From: Salinarimonas rosea DSM 21201
GTDB lineage: Bacteria > Pseudomonadota > Alphaproteobacteria > Rhizobiales > Beijerinckiaceae
Direction: 5' to 3'
Assembly: GCF_000429045.1 (NCBI RefSeq)
Contig: NZ_AUBC01000006.1
Location: forward strand, 214,548 to 278,547
Length of the DNA: 64,000 nt
A program made the position numbers and the translations under genes. Below are positions 33,216-44,271 of this stretch, piece by piece (the first letter of the stretch is position 1; each line of letters starts with the position of its first letter). The notes beneath the pieces were generated by a model that saw only the letters and a program-made list of their open reading frames with translations, made no database searches and had not been told where the DNA came from.

Positions 33216-33848
33216 ATGCTCGACGCCGACTTCCTCTGGGCCGCGTTCGTCACGCTGCTCGTCACGCTCGACCCGCCGGGGTTGGCGCCGATCTTCCTGT
33301 CGGTGACGGACGGCATGACCAGGGAGCAGCGCCGCGGCGTCTCGGTGCGCGCCTGCCTGATCGCCTTCGCCATCCTGCTGTTCTTCGGCTTCGGTGGGGA
33401 ATTGCTGCTGCAGGCGCTCGGCGTCGGGCTGCCGGCCTTCCGGATCGCCGGCGGGATCCTGCTCTTCTACATCGCCTTCGAGATGATCTTCGGCGGGCGC
33501 TCGGAGCGCAAGCGCGAGACGGCGCAGACGGCGATCACCCTCGACCACGTGCGCAACGTCGCAGCCTTCCCGCTCGCGATCCCGCTGATGGCGGGTCCCG
33601 GCGCCATCACCGCGGTGATCCTGCTCGCGGGCCGCGCGGCGGGCGAGCCCGCGATGCAGGCGGCGCTCGTCGGCGTCATCGCGGTCTGCGTCGCCACCTG
33701 CTTCCTGGCCTTCCTCGTCGCGGAGCGCGTGTCGAAGCTGCTCGGCGTCACCGGCAACATCGTGCTCACGCGGCTTCTCGGCGTCATCCTCGCCGCGCTC
33801 GCGGTGCAGTTCGCGGTGGACGGGATCACGAGCCTCGTTTCGGGCTGA
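33216..33848 (+). CDS. MarC family (UPF0056) integral membrane protein
   Basis: The 210-residue protein has six hydrophobic segments and the family marks TLDPPGLAPIFLSVT near the N-terminus and PLAIPLMAGPGAITAVILLA in the middle. MarC proteins lie in the inner membrane; their transport substrate, if any, is not established, and MarC itself does not explain multiple antibiotic resistance. The stop directly abuts the stop of the secreted-protein gene on the other strand. Confidence 0.9.
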   Translation: MLDADFLWAAFVTLLVTLDPPGLAPIFLSVTDGMTREQRRGVSVRACLIAFAILLFFGFGGELLLQALGVGLPAFRIAGGILLFYIAFEMIFGGRSERKRETAQTAITLDHVRNVAAFPLAIPLMAGPGAITAVILLAGRAAGEPAMQAALVGVIAVCVATCFLAFLVAERVSKLLGVTGNIVLTRLLGVILAALAVQFAVDGITSLVSG

Positions 33849-34379
33849 TCAGCAGCGGCCCCGCCCGTCCTGGAAGTACACGCCCCGCGTGAAGCGGTAG
33901 CGCACGTTCAGGATCTCCGAGCCGCCGTCGAAGGAATGGTTGCGCTGGATCGTGACGAAGCGCGGCGGGCGCTGGCCGTACTCGATGCAGTAGGAGCCCA
34001 CCACGCTGAGGATCTGCTTCCAGCCGATCCAGCGGCGATCGACGAAGACGAACGTCTCGCAGCCGGCGGGCGCGCAGTGCATCGACTGGCGGCCATGGCA
34101 GTCGAACCGGTTCTGGTCGAGGATCGCGTCCGGGCGGCCGTTGCCGGTGAGGTCGATGCGCTCGATCGCCATCATCGGGTCGCCCGGCCTGCCGCCCGCG
34201 GCCCGGCAGGCCTCCACCATGGCCGTCGCGCGGGACTGGACCAGGTCCGGCAGCTCGTCGAGCCGGGCCTCGGCGGGGCGGGCCGTGAGGAGAACGGCGA
34301 CGAGGAGGGCGCACGCGAAGAGCCCCGGCGCCAGGAGCGCCGCCGCGATGGGGCTCGGGATGGGCCGATGCGTGCGCAT
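33849..34379 (-). CDS. Secreted protein of unknown function with an FG-GAP-like motif
   Basis: The 176-residue product has an N-terminal signal segment (IAAALLAPGLFACALLVAVLL, cleavage probably before RLDELPD). The mature part contains IDLTGNGRPDAILDQNRFDC, an FG-GAP/VCBS-like calcium loop pattern, and five to six cysteines (CHG, MHCAPAGC, SYCIEY, RGRC). It resembles conserved hypothetical exported proteins of Hyphomicrobiales. ATG 34379 is chosen because it places the signal segment at the N-terminus. A degenerate CtrA-like TTAA-N7-TGAA sequence lies upstream at 34403-34417. Confidence 0.7.
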   Translation of the reverse strand: MRTHRPIPSPIAAALLAPGLFACALLVAVLLTARPAEARLDELPDLVQSRATAMVEACRAAGGRPGDPMMAIERIDLTGNGRPDAILDQNRFDCHGRQSMHCAPAGCETFVFVDRRWIGWKQILSVVGSYCIEYGQRPPRFVTIQRNHSFDGGSEILNVRYRFTRGVYFQDGRGRC

Positions 34380-34435
34380 GACACAGGCTGCCCACGCACC
34401 CGTTAAATCCGCGTGAACGCGGCGCGGCTCGCCCC

Positions 34436-37400
34436 TCAGCCGCGCGTCAGGTCCCCGAGCAGGCTCGCCGCCACCGTGAGCTTCGACAAGGTCAGCCCCG
34501 ACGAGACGATGCCGTCCACGGCGGTGCGGATGCGCGTCACGTCCGGGCGGCTCGCGCACCAGGCCTCGACCGCGTCGCGGCCGGAGCCCTGCTCGCGGGC
34601 GATCTCCGCCGTGAGCCGGCGATGCGCGTCGGCGACGCCCGAGAGCGCGCGCTCGAGCGCGAGGCGGTCGTAGTAGTCCGAGATCGCCACATCGCGGCCC
34701 TGCGCGGCGAGCGTGCCGAGCCGGAAGGTCTCGTCGAGGGCGAAGTAGGTCGCCGCGACGTCGCGGATCGAGCGCCCCGCGTCGCCGGCGATGAGCACGA
34801 TGTCGGGCGCGGCGACGAGGATCGGCAGCGCCGCGAGCCGGCGGGCGAGCGTCTCCGGCACCGCCTGGGCGGTCAGCGCGCCGGTGCGTTCCCGCCAGAG
34901 CGCCTGCGCGGCGTCGGGCAGGCAGTCGGCCAGCGCCTCCTCGACGGCCACGACACCCTCGCGGAAGCGCCCGATGATCGCATCGAGCGGCTCGAGGTCG
35001 AGGTCGACGTTGCGGATGAACCAGCCGATGCGGTTCATCGCCAGCTCCTCGAGCTCGGCGTAGAGCGTGAGCTGCAGCGCGCCCCCGACGGCGTTGTCGA
35101 GCGCGTCGACGCCGGCATTGAGCGCGACGAGGCCGAAGGAGTCGCGCGCCGCGGCGTAGGCGGCGGCGATTGTGGGGGCGTCGGCGCCGGTCGCGTCCGC
35201 GAGACGGGCGATGACGGTCGGCCCGCCGCGGTTGACGATGGCGTTCGAGAGCTGGGTCGCGATGATCTCCCGGCGCAGCCGATGCGTCTGGATCGCATCC
35301 TCGAAGCGCTCCTGGAGCGCGGCGGGGAAGTAGCGGTCGAGCTCGCGGCCGAGATAGGGGTCGTCGGGCACCGGGCTCGCGAGCAGCTGATCGTAGAGCT
35401 GGAGCTTGGCGTAGGCGAGGAGCACGGCGAGCTCGGGCCGCGTCAGGCCTTCGCCGGCCTCGGCGCGGGCCGTGAGCGCCACGTCGTCGGGCAGCTGCTC
35501 GACGCCGCGGTCGAGCCGGCCCTCGTGCTCGAGGCCCTGCATCAGGCGGCGCACGAAGCCGACGTCTCCGGCCCCGCGTCGCTCGGCCAGCGAGAGCGAG
35601 AGCGTCTGGAGATAGTTGTTGCGCAGGACGAGGCCCGCGACCTCCTCCGTCATCTCGGCGAGCAGCGCGTTGCGCGCGTCCGGCGTCAGGCGGCCGTCGC
35701 GCAGGGGGGTGTCGAGGGCGATCTTGATGTTGACCTCGACGTCGGACGTGTTCACGCCCGCCGAGTTGTCGATCGCGTCGGTGTTGAGGCGCACGCCCCG
35801 GCGCGCCGCCTCGATGCGACCGAGCTGGGTGACGCCGAGGTTGGCGCCCTCGCCGATCACCCGCGCGCGCAGCTCGCCGCCGGTGACCCGGATCGCGTCG
35901 TTGGCGCGGTCGCCCACGGCCTCGTCGGTCTCGCTCGCGGCGCGGATGTAGGTGCCGATGCCGCCGAACCAGAGCAGGTCGACGCGCATGCGCAGGATCG
36001 CGCGCATCACCTCGAAGGGGGTCGCGGTCTTCTGGTCGAGGTCGAGCAGGGCGCGCATCGCATCCGTGAGCGGGATCGCCTTGAGGCTGCGCGAGAACAC
36101 GCCGCCCCCCGGCGAGATCAGGCTCGCGTCGTAGTCGGCCCAGGAGGAGCGGCCCAGGTCGAACAGGCGCTTGCGCTCGGTGAAGGAGGCCTCGGGGTCG
36201 GGGTTGGGGTCGATGAAGATGTCGCGGTGGTCGAAGGCGGCGACGAGCTTGATCGCGCGCGAGAGCAGCATGCCGTTGCCGAAGACGTCGCCCGACATGT
36301 CACCCACGCCCGCGACCGTCACCGGCTGCGACTGGATGTCGACGTCCATCTCCCGGAAGTGGCGCTTCACCGCCTCCCAGGCGCCGCGCGCCGTGATGCC
36401 CATGCCCTTGTGGTCGTAGCCGTTCGACCCGCCCGAGGCGAAGGCGTCGCCGAGCCAGTGGCCGCGGGCGAGCGAGAGGGCGTTGGCCGTGTCGGAGAAG
36501 GTCGCGGTGCCCTTGTCGGCGGCCACGACGAGATACGGGTCGTCGCCGTCGTGACGCACGGTGTCCGGCGGCGGGCGGACGTCGTCGCCGACGATGTTGT
36601 CGGTGAGCTCGAGCAGCGTGTCGATGAAGACCTTGTAGCTCTCCCGCCCCTCCTCGAACCAGGCCTGGCGGTCGCTCGCCGGCGGCAGGCGCTTGGGCAC
36701 GAAGCCGCCCTTGGCGCCGACCGGCACGATGACGGCGTTCTTGACCTGCTGCGCCTTGACGAGGCCGAGCACCTCGGTGCGGAAGTCCTGCGGGCGGTCC
36801 GACCAGCGCAGGCCCCCGCGCGCCACCTTGCCGAAGCGCAGATGCAGTCCCTCGACGCGCGGCGAGTAGACGAACACCTCGTAGAGCGGGCGGGGCAGGG
36901 GCATGGCCTCGACCTTCGCGCACTCGATCTTGAAGGCGATGGTGCGCCGGGCCTGGCCGTTCGGCTCGATCTGGAAGTAGTTCGTGCGCAGGGTCGCCTC
37001 GACGAGGTTGACGAAGCGGCGCAGGATGCGGTCGTCGTCGAGGCTCTGCACGGCGCCGAGCATCTCCTCGATGCGCCCGCGCACCTCGGCCTCGGCCTCC
37101 TCCCGCGGGCGCCGGTCGGTCACGCGCGGGTCGAATCGGGCGTAGAAATAGTCGACGATCGCCGCCGCCAGGTCGGGATGGCGGGCGAGGGTCGTGGCGA
37201 GGTAGTCCTGCCCGTAGGCGATGCGGACCTGGCGCAGGTAGCGCGCCAGCGCCCGGATCATGGCGACGTCCCGCCAGCCGAGCTCGGCCTCGAGCACGAG
37301 CTTGTTGAAGCCGTCCGATTCGGCGAAGCCGCGGAACAAGGCGAGCAGCGCCGCCTCGATGGTCTTCTCGATGCGCTCGATCGTGATCGCGCCGCCGGCG

Positions 37401-39286
37401 GCGCGGGTCAGCGTCATGTCGTGCAGCCAGACGCGATCGCCGTCGGCGGCGCCGGCGGGGAGGACGCGGTAGGTCCGCTCGTTGACGACGTGGAAGCCGA
37501 GGTTCTCGAGCAGCGGCACGCGCTCGGAGAGCGGCAGGCCGGCGCCGCGGGAGAAGACCTTCAGGTTCACCCGCGTCTCGGGATCGCCCTCGCGGCGGTA
37601 GAGATCCACCGCGCGCGGCCGGTCGGCCGAGATGCGCTCGACGATGAGGATGTCGCGGATCGCCTCGTGGGCGGAGAAGGCCTCGCGATAGGCGGCGCTG
37701 AAGGCGTCGGCGTAGCGCGCGGCGAGCGTGCGCGCCCGCGGGCCGCCGATTTCCTCGCGCAGCGCGTCGCGCAGGGCGTCGCCCCAGGTGCGCACGATCG
37801 CTCCGACGCCGTCCTCCAGCTGCGCGCGGGAGATGTCGGGCGTCTCGCCCTCCTCGCGGCCGATGATGTAGTGCGTGCGTGCGAGCGGCCCTTCCGGATA
37901 GGCCGGGTAGGCGGCCGAGACGCGGCCCTGGTAGACGCCGGCGAGGAACTCGCCGACCTTGCGGCGCACCTGCGTGTCGTAGCGATCCTTGGGGATGAAC
38001 ACGAGCACGGAGACGAAGCGGTCGAACTCGTCGGGCCGGGCCAGCACGCGCACGCGCGGGCGATCGGCGAGGTTCATGATCTCCAGCGCGAAGTCGTAGA
38101 GCGTCTCCTCGTCGATCTGGAAGAGCTCGTCGCGCGGGTAGTTCTCCAGCACGTTGATGAGCGCGCGCCCGGCGTGGCTCTGCGGGTCGAACTCGGCCCG
38201 CTCCAGGACCTTGTCCCGCTTCAGGCGCAACACCGGCACGTCGTCTGTCGATTCGGTGTAGGCGCTCGCCGTGAACAGGCCGACCACGCGCAGCTCGCCG
38301 GCGACCTCGCCGACGTCCGAGAACAGCTTGATGCCGACATAGTCGAGATGCGCCCGGCGATGGACGCGGGACTTCACGTTGGCCTTGGTGGTGATCAGCG
38401 CGGACGGCTTCTCCAGGAAGGCGCGGACCTCGGGCGTCATGGCGACGAGCTCGCGGCCGCGACGCAGCACCTTGACGGCGGGATCGCGCAGGATGCCGAG
38501 CCCCGAGCCCTCGATCGGCGCCGCCGCGACGTCGCCGTGCGGGAAGCTGTACTCGCGCACGCCGAGCAGCGTGAAATTGTCCGCGGCGATCCAGTCGAGG
38601 AAGGCGAGCGCCTCCTCGGTCTCCTGGGCGGGCAGGGGAGGGGGCGTCTCGCGGTAGCGGCGAATCGCGCCGGCGAGCCGCTCGCGCATGGCGCCCCAGT
38701 CCGCCACCGCCACGGCGACGTCCGCGTAGACGCGCTCCAGGCCCGCGCGCAGGCGCTCGCGGGCCTCCTCGTCGAGCCGGTCGAGGTGGATGTGGATGAG
38801 GCTCTCGCGCATCGCGCCCGCGGGGGGCGCCCCGCGGGCGGGGCCGATCAGCTCGACGAGGCGCCCCGCCTCGTCGCGGCGGAGGGTGAGGATCGGGTGC
38901 GCGACGAGGCGCGGCTCGTAGCCCTGGTCGACGATCTCGGCGAGTGTCGAGTCGAGCAGGAAGGGCATGTCGTCGTTGACGACCTCGACGAGCGTCAGCT
39001 CGCGCCCGGGGGCGGTGCCGTCGCCGGCGAGCTCGCGGTCGACGACCAGGAGGTCGTGGCGGTCGGCGCCGGGCGCGAAGGCGCGGGGCTTGCGCAGGTG
39101 ATCGTAGGCGGCGTTGGCGAGCTCCGCGAGCTCGGCGGGGGCGTAGCGGTCGAGGTCCTCGCGGGGCGTGCGGCCGAAGAGGTCGTCGACCACGCGCGGG
39201 GGCGCCTGGCGGCTGCGCTCCTCCTCGAGCGCGGCCATCGCCGCCGCGATCGTGCCGCCCGTGTCCCCGTCCTCGATCCGGTCCAT
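34436..39286 (-). CDS. gdhB: NAD-specific glutamate dehydrogenase, large (180-kDa) type
   Basis: The 1616-residue enzyme oxidises glutamate to 2-oxoglutarate and ammonia with NAD. The size matches the GDH-180 class, which has long regulatory N- and C-terminal regions around the catalytic core. In the core GGLRWSDRPQDFRTEVLGLV and PVGAKGGFVPKRLPP (substrate-binding lysine region) are visible, then the NAD-binding part with GVGDMSGDVFGNGML. The start at 39286 has a GAGGAGG ribosome-binding site; upstream in-frame sequence runs into the divergent neighbour. It probably links amino acid catabolism to the citric acid cycle. Confidence 0.95.
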   Translation of the reverse strand: MDRIEDGDTGGTIAAAMAALEEERSRQAPPRVVDDLFGRTPREDLDRYAPAELAELANAAYDHLRKPRAFAPGADRHDLLVVDRELAGDGTAPGRELTLVEVVNDDMPFLLDSTLAEIVDQGYEPRLVAHPILTLRRDEAGRLVELIGPARGAPPAGAMRESLIHIHLDRLDEEARERLRAGLERVYADVAVAVADWGAMRERLAGAIRRYRETPPPLPAQETEEALAFLDWIAADNFTLLGVREYSFPHGDVAAAPIEGSGLGILRDPAVKVLRRGRELVAMTPEVRAFLEKPSALITTKANVKSRVHRRAHLDYVGIKLFSDVGEVAGELRVVGLFTASAYTESTDDVPVLRLKRDKVLERAEFDPQSHAGRALINVLENYPRDELFQIDEETLYDFALEIMNLADRPRVRVLARPDEFDRFVSVLVFIPKDRYDTQVRRKVGEFLAGVYQGRVSAAYPAYPEGPLARTHYIIGREEGETPDISRAQLEDGVGAIVRTWGDALRDALREEIGGPRARTLAARYADAFSAAYREAFSAHEAIRDILIVERISADRPRAVDLYRREGDPETRVNLKVFSRGAGLPLSERVPLLENLGFHVVNERTYRVLPAGAADGDRVWLHDMTLTRAAGGAITIERIEKTIEAALLALFRGFAESDGFNKLVLEAELGWRDVAMIRALARYLRQVRIAYGQDYLATTLARHPDLAAAIVDYFYARFDPRVTDRRPREEAEAEVRGRIEEMLGAVQSLDDDRILRRFVNLVEATLRTNYFQIEPNGQARRTIAFKIECAKVEAMPLPRPLYEVFVYSPRVEGLHLRFGKVARGGLRWSDRPQDFRTEVLGLVKAQQVKNAVIVPVGAKGGFVPKRLPPASDRQAWFEEGRESYKVFIDTLLELTDNIVGDDVRPPPDTVRHDGDDPYLVVAADKGTATFSDTANALSLARGHWLGDAFASGGSNGYDHKGMGITARGAWEAVKRHFREMDVDIQSQPVTVAGVGDMSGDVFGNGMLLSRAIKLVAAFDHRDIFIDPNPDPEASFTERKRLFDLGRSSWADYDASLISPGGGVFSRSLKAIPLTDAMRALLDLDQKTATPFEVMRAILRMRVDLLWFGGIGTYIRAASETDEAVGDRANDAIRVTGGELRARVIGEGANLGVTQLGRIEAARRGVRLNTDAIDNSAGVNTSDVEVNIKIALDTPLRDGRLTPDARNALLAEMTEEVAGLVLRNNYLQTLSLSLAERRGAGDVGFVRRLMQGLEHEGRLDRGVEQLPDDVALTARAEAGEGLTRPELAVLLAYAKLQLYDQLLASPVPDDPYLGRELDRYFPAALQERFEDAIQTHRLRREIIATQLSNAIVNRGGPTVIARLADATGADAPTIAAAYAAARDSFGLVALNAGVDALDNAVGGALQLTLYAELEELAMNRIGWFIRNVDLDLEPLDAIIGRFREGVVAVEEALADCLPDAAQALWRERTGALTAQAVPETLARRLAALPILVAAPDIVLIAGDAGRSIRDVAATYFALDETFRLGTLAAQGRDVAISDYYDRLALERALSGVADAHRRLTAEIAREQGSGRDAVEAWCASRPDVTRIRTAVDGIVSSGLTLSKLTVAASLLGDLTRG

Positions 39287-39413
39287 GACGCCCCTCCTCG
39301 GGTCGCTCGCCGTCCCGGCGGACGGCGTCGACGCTCGCGGCAAGGCTTGGCATAGCCCGCCTCCCGCTGCAACAATTCGCCGCGCACCAACGCGCGACCG
39401 GGAGGAGAGTGTC

Positions 39414-40034
39414 ATGAGCGAGCCGAGTTCGGGATCGAATCCGCCCCAGATCGCGTCGCGCCGGGAGCCGGAGGAGGCGAAGCCCACGGCGCTAGACCTG
39501 CCCGAGGGAGAGCTCTCGCCGGGGATGCGCGCCTATCTCGCCAGGTGCGCGGAGAAGATCGGCTTCGTGCCGAACGTGCTCGCGGCCTACGCCCACGACG
39601 ACGCCAAGCTCTCGGCTTTCGCCGCCTTCTACAACGGCCTGATGCTGGCGCCGTCCGGCCTGTCCAAGCTCGAGCGCGAGATGATCGCGGTCGTGGTCTC
39701 GGCGGCGAACCGCTGCTTCTATTGCGTCACCGCGCACGGCGCGGCGGTGCGGCAGCTCTCGGGCGATCCGGTGCTCGGGGACACGCTCTGCGTGAACTGG
39801 CGCGCCGCCCGGCTCGCGCCGCGCCACGTCGCCATGCTCGCCTTCGCCGAGAAGGTCGCCGTCGCCTCCGCCGCCATCGGCGAGGCCGACCGGCAGGCGC
39901 TGCGCGACGCCGGCTTCGCCGACGTCGACATCTGGGACGTGGCGGCGGTGGCGTCGTTCTTCGCCATGTCGAACCGCCTCGCCTCGGCGACCGACATGCG
40001 CCCCAACCCTGAGTACCACGCGATGGCCCGCTGA
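39414..40034 (+). CDS. Peroxidase-related enzyme of the AhpD/CMD family
   Basis: The 206-residue protein has the carboxymuconolactone decarboxylase/AhpD-like active site CFYCVTAH, with Cys101, Cys104 and His108, in an all-helical fold. The family start LRAYLARCAEKIGFVPNVL and the downstream AFAEKVAV segment fit peroxidase-related proteins that reduce peroxides with a dithiol. The start MSEPSSG at 39414 follows a GGAGGAGAG ribosome-binding site. It is divergent from the glutamate dehydrogenase gene; no functional link is clear. Confidence 0.88.
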   Translation: MSEPSSGSNPPQIASRREPEEAKPTALDLPEGELSPGMRAYLARCAEKIGFVPNVLAAYAHDDAKLSAFAAFYNGLMLAPSGLSKLEREMIAVVVSAANRCFYCVTAHGAAVRQLSGDPVLGDTLCVNWRAARLAPRHVAMLAFAEKVAVASAAIGEADRQALRDAGFADVDIWDVAAVASFFAMSNRLASATDMRPNPEYHAMAR

Positions 40035-40213
40035 GGGCGCCGCGGACGCCCGCGGGCGTCCTTGCGGCATGCTCTGCCGGCACCCACATGGGCGAGATGC
40101 GCGGGCTGCGGCTTTTCACCCTGGAACGGCCGCCGCGACCGTGCTAGACGCGGCGCTCATCGCAAGACGTGACGAGCGGCCCGCCGGGCGCGGGGCCGCT
40201 CGAGGCTGTTTCA

Positions 40214-40603
40214 ATGCAAACCGTTCTGATCATCGTCCACCTCATCATCGTGCTGGCGCTCGTCGGCGTCGTGCTGCTGCAGCGCTCCGAGGGCGGTGGC
40301 CTCGGCATGGGCGGCGGCTCGTCGGGCGGCGGGGGCTTCATGACCGGCCGCGGCCAGGCGAGCGTGCTGACCCGCGCCACCGCGGTGCTCGCCGGGCTGT
40401 TCTTCGCAACCAGCCTCGCGCTCGCGATCCTCGCGGGCATCGACCGCGCCCCGACCTCGGTGATCGACACCCTGCCGCTCTCCTCCGCGCCCGAACAGCC
40501 GTCCGCGCCCGGCGCGCCGCTGCCGGGTCCCGGCGTGCTCGAGGAGCTCGACCGGATGCAGGGCGGCGCCCCGGCGGGGCCCGAGGTCCCGCAGTCGCGC
40601 TGA
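40214..40603 (+). CDS. secG: Protein translocase subunit SecG
   Basis: SecG assists the SecYE channel. The 129-residue protein has two membrane helices (MQTVLIIVHLIIVLALVGVVLL and LTRATAVLAGLFFATSLALAIL), separated by the conserved QRSEGGGLGMGGGSSGGGGFM loop ending in GRG. A proline-rich C-terminal tail of about 45 residues is typical of alphaproteobacterial SecG. The position directly before pyrG is a known alphaproteobacterial gene order. The ATG at 40214 starts with the first helix. Confidence 0.95.
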   Translation: MQTVLIIVHLIIVLALVGVVLLQRSEGGGLGMGGGSSGGGGFMTGRGQASVLTRATAVLAGLFFATSLALAILAGIDRAPTSVIDTLPLSSAPEQPSAPGAPLPGPGVLEELDRMQGGAPAGPEVPQSR

Positions 40604-40713
40604 CGCGGCGCCGTGACCGGGGCTGATCTCGGCCGCGGCTCTGCTCGCATGTGGATGATCACGGCAGGACTCGATTCGCCGCTTGCGAATCGAGGGTGCC
40701 GTCATGAAGGTGA

Positions 40714-42348
<1,635 letters not shown>

Positions 42349-42357
42349 GCCCCAGGG

Positions 42358-42381
42358 CCCCTCTCCCGGGCGGGAGAGGGG
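42358..42381. terminator. Intergenic hairpin between pyrG and the chemoreceptor gene
   Basis: CCCCTCTCCC and GGGAGAGGGG form a perfect 10-bp stem with a GGGC loop. No T-run follows on either strand, so it is either a GC-rich terminator helped by Rho or an mRNA-end stabiliser for the converging transcripts. Confidence 0.55.
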
Positions 42382-42395
42382 ACGCCCGCGGCCGT

Positions 42396-43859
42396 TCAGG
42401 CCGCGCGCACCTTGGAGACGAAGCCCTCGACCCGGGCGCGGATCTCCGCGGCCTCGCCGGCGAGCGCCTTCGACGCGGCGATGATCGCCTCGGAGGCCGA
42501 GCCGGTCTCGTCGGCGAGCCCGCCGACGACGTCGACGGCCCCGTTCACCGCCCGCGCCCCGTTCGCCGCCTCCTGCACGTTGCGGGAGATTTCCGATGTC
42601 GCCGCGCTCTGCTGGCTGACGGCGGAGGCGATGGCGGCGGCGAGCTGGTTCATCTCGTCGATGGTCGAGGCGATGTCGCGGATCGAGGTCACCGACCCGT
42701 CGGTCGCCGCCTGCATCTCGGAGACCTTGGCGGCGATCTCCTCGGTGGCCTTGGCGGTCTGGTTGGCGAGCGTCTTCACCTCCGCGGCGACGACGGCGAA
42801 GCCCTTGCCGGCCTCGCCCGCGCGCGCCGCCTCGATCGTGGCGTTGAGCGCGAGCAGGTTCGTCTGCTCGGCGATGGTCCGGATCAGGTCGACGACCTCG
42901 CCGATCGAGCGGGCGGCGGCCGAGAGATCCTGGACGTGGGCGTCGGTCGCGCGGGCGCCGGCGACGGCGCGCGCCGCGATCTCGGAGGAGGACTGGGCCG
43001 AGCGGCCGATCTCGCCGATCGACGCCGCGAGCTCCTCGCCCGAGGCGGCGACGTGCTGGATGTTGGCCGCGGTGGCCTCCGACCGACCCATCGCGTCCGA
43101 CACCGAGCCGCGGGTGCGGCTCGCGATGTCGGTCAGGCCGTCCGCCTGCTCGCGCATGGCCTTGAAGGCGCCGTCGAGGCTCGCGAGCGCCGAGCGGATG
43201 CCGCTCTCGAACTCGGCGGCGAGCCTGTCCACGGTCGCGGCGCGCTCGGCGACCTTGCGGCCCTCGGCGGCGCGCACCTCGGCGAGCTCGCGCTCCTTGG
43301 CCGCGGCGGCCTCGGCCGCGAGGAGCCCCTCGCGGGAGGCGGCGATCATCGTCTCGAGGGTCAGCACGACCCAGGTGAGCACCGCGGTCTCCAGCACGAC
43401 GATCACCGCGTGCAGGACGACGCGCAGGAAGCTCGCGCCCTCGGGGAAGACCGCGAGCGGGATCAGGAAGTTGAACGACAGGTGGTGCAGGGCGGTGACC
43501 GCCGCGCCCACGATGATCGTGCGCCAGTCGCAGAAGCCCGCCAGCATCGCGAGCGTCGCGAAGTAGTACATGTGCACGTCGATCTGCCACGGGTGACCCG
43601 CGAGCTCCCAGACGAAGAGCGAGACCTGGGCGATGAGCCCGATGGCGATGGCGAAGCGCGTCTCGGGGCTGTCGGGCCGTGTCAGCGTCAGAGCGATGCC
43701 GGGCGCCGCGAGGAGCGCGGCGATGGCGACGTTCGCGACGAGGGAGCCGCCGATCGCCAGCGCGATGGCGGCGGCGACGGCGACGTGCGCGGCGAGCAGT
43801 GCAGAGAGCGCCTTCGCCGTGGTGATGCGGAGGGTGGAGACGTCGACCATCTCTGTCAT
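42396..43859 (-). CDS. Methyl-accepting chemotaxis protein with a histidine-rich membrane sensor domain
   Basis: The 487-residue receptor has about six membrane helices in the first 190 residues and no large periplasmic domain. Histidines sit at membrane borders ([32 protein letters not shown]), which suggests a bound metal or haem, as in some membrane-integral sensors. The cytosolic half has the chemoreceptor signalling tip [20 protein letters not shown] and [20 protein letters not shown]. The ATG at 43859 overlaps the stop of the upstream small gene (ATGA), so the two are translationally coupled. A CtrA box lies upstream of that gene. Confidence 0.9.
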   Translation of the reverse strand: MTEMVDVSTLRITTAKALSALLAAHVAVAAAIALAIGGSLVANVAIAALLAAPGIALTLTRPDSPETRFAIAIGLIAQVSLFVWELAGHPWQIDVHMYYFATLAMLAGFCDWRTIIVGAAVTALHHLSFNFLIPLAVFPEGASFLRVVLHAVIVVLETAVLTWVVLTLETMIAASREGLLAAEAAAAKERELAEVRAAEGRKVAERAATVDRLAAEFESGIRSALASLDGAFKAMREQADGLTDIASRTRGSVSDAMGRSEATAANIQHVAASGEELAASIGEIGRSAQSSSEIAARAVAGARATDAHVQDLSAAARSIGEVVDLIRTIAEQTNLLALNATIEAARAGEAGKGFAVVAAEVKTLANQTAKATEEIAAKVSEMQAATDGSVTSIRDIASTIDEMNQLAAAIASAVSQQSAATSEISRNVQEAANGARAVNGAVDVVGGLADETGSASEAIIAASKALAGEAAEIRARVEGFVSKVRAA

Positions 43860-44188
43860 GTCCTCGAGGATGATGTGGTATAGGCACCCGAATCCGGGAC
43901 GAGGCAGCCGCCGAGCGCGCCGGGATCGAGGAGGAGCCAGGCGCCGGCCGTCCGCACCGCACGCGCGAAGGCGGCAGGCTCGCTCGCGGTCGCCACGGCG
44001 ACGAAGGGGACCGAGCCCGCGCTGACGAGCGCGCCGCCGCTCTGCCCGATCCGGGCGAAGGCGTCGGCCTGGCTCGTCCAGGGCGGGAAGACGACCGCCG
44101 CGCCCGTGCGCACGTCCGCCGGCGCACCCGCGGCGAGCGGGAGCGCGAGCGAAGCGAGCACGAAGAGCGCGAGGAGCAGCCGGGTCAT
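43856..44188 (-). CDS. Small exported protein coupled to the chemoreceptor gene
   Basis: The 110-residue product starts with a clear signal peptide ([21 protein letters not shown]). The mature part ([33 protein letters not shown]) has no family I recognise. Its stop overlaps the chemoreceptor ATG. Export, coupling and CtrA-type upstream control suggest a periplasmic helper of the receptor or another motility role, but this is inferred only from position. The start at 44188 puts the signal peptide at the N-terminus. Confidence 0.7.
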   Translation of the reverse strand: MTRLLLALFVLASLALPLAAGAPADVRTGAAVVFPPWTSQADAFARIGQSGGALVSAGSVPFVAVATASEPAAFARAVRTAGAWLLLDPGALGGCLVPDSGAYTTSSSRT

Positions 44189-44245
44189 TGCGGATTCCGG
44201 AGCGACGAACATGTCGCATGCCGGAATAAGACTGCGCCTCTCGGT

Positions 44246-44260
44246 TTAAATGCAGGTTAA
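44246..44260 (-). promoter_or_regulatory. Predicted CtrA box upstream of the chemoreceptor operon
   Basis: TTAAATGCAGGTTAA is a perfect TTAA-N7-TTAA match to the binding site of the cell-cycle regulator CtrA, 58-72 nt upstream of the start codon of the small exported protein. TTAA is very rare in this GC-rich window, which makes a chance pair with this spacing less likely. CtrA control of motility genes is established in Alphaproteobacteria. Confidence 0.65.
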
Positions 44261-44271
44261 AGTAACGCGCT

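Noticed and set aside
34622..39355. A 1577-codon open frame on the + strand
   Set aside because: It lies opposite the glutamate dehydrogenase gene. GC-rich DNA keeps the antisense frame open; the translation is rich in Arg, Val, Glu and Ala with no family motif.
42358..42381. The pyrG hairpin as another REP unit
   Set aside because: The stem CCCCTCTCCC differs from the TCCTCCCC units and lacks the second small hairpin and the GGTGGGG tail.
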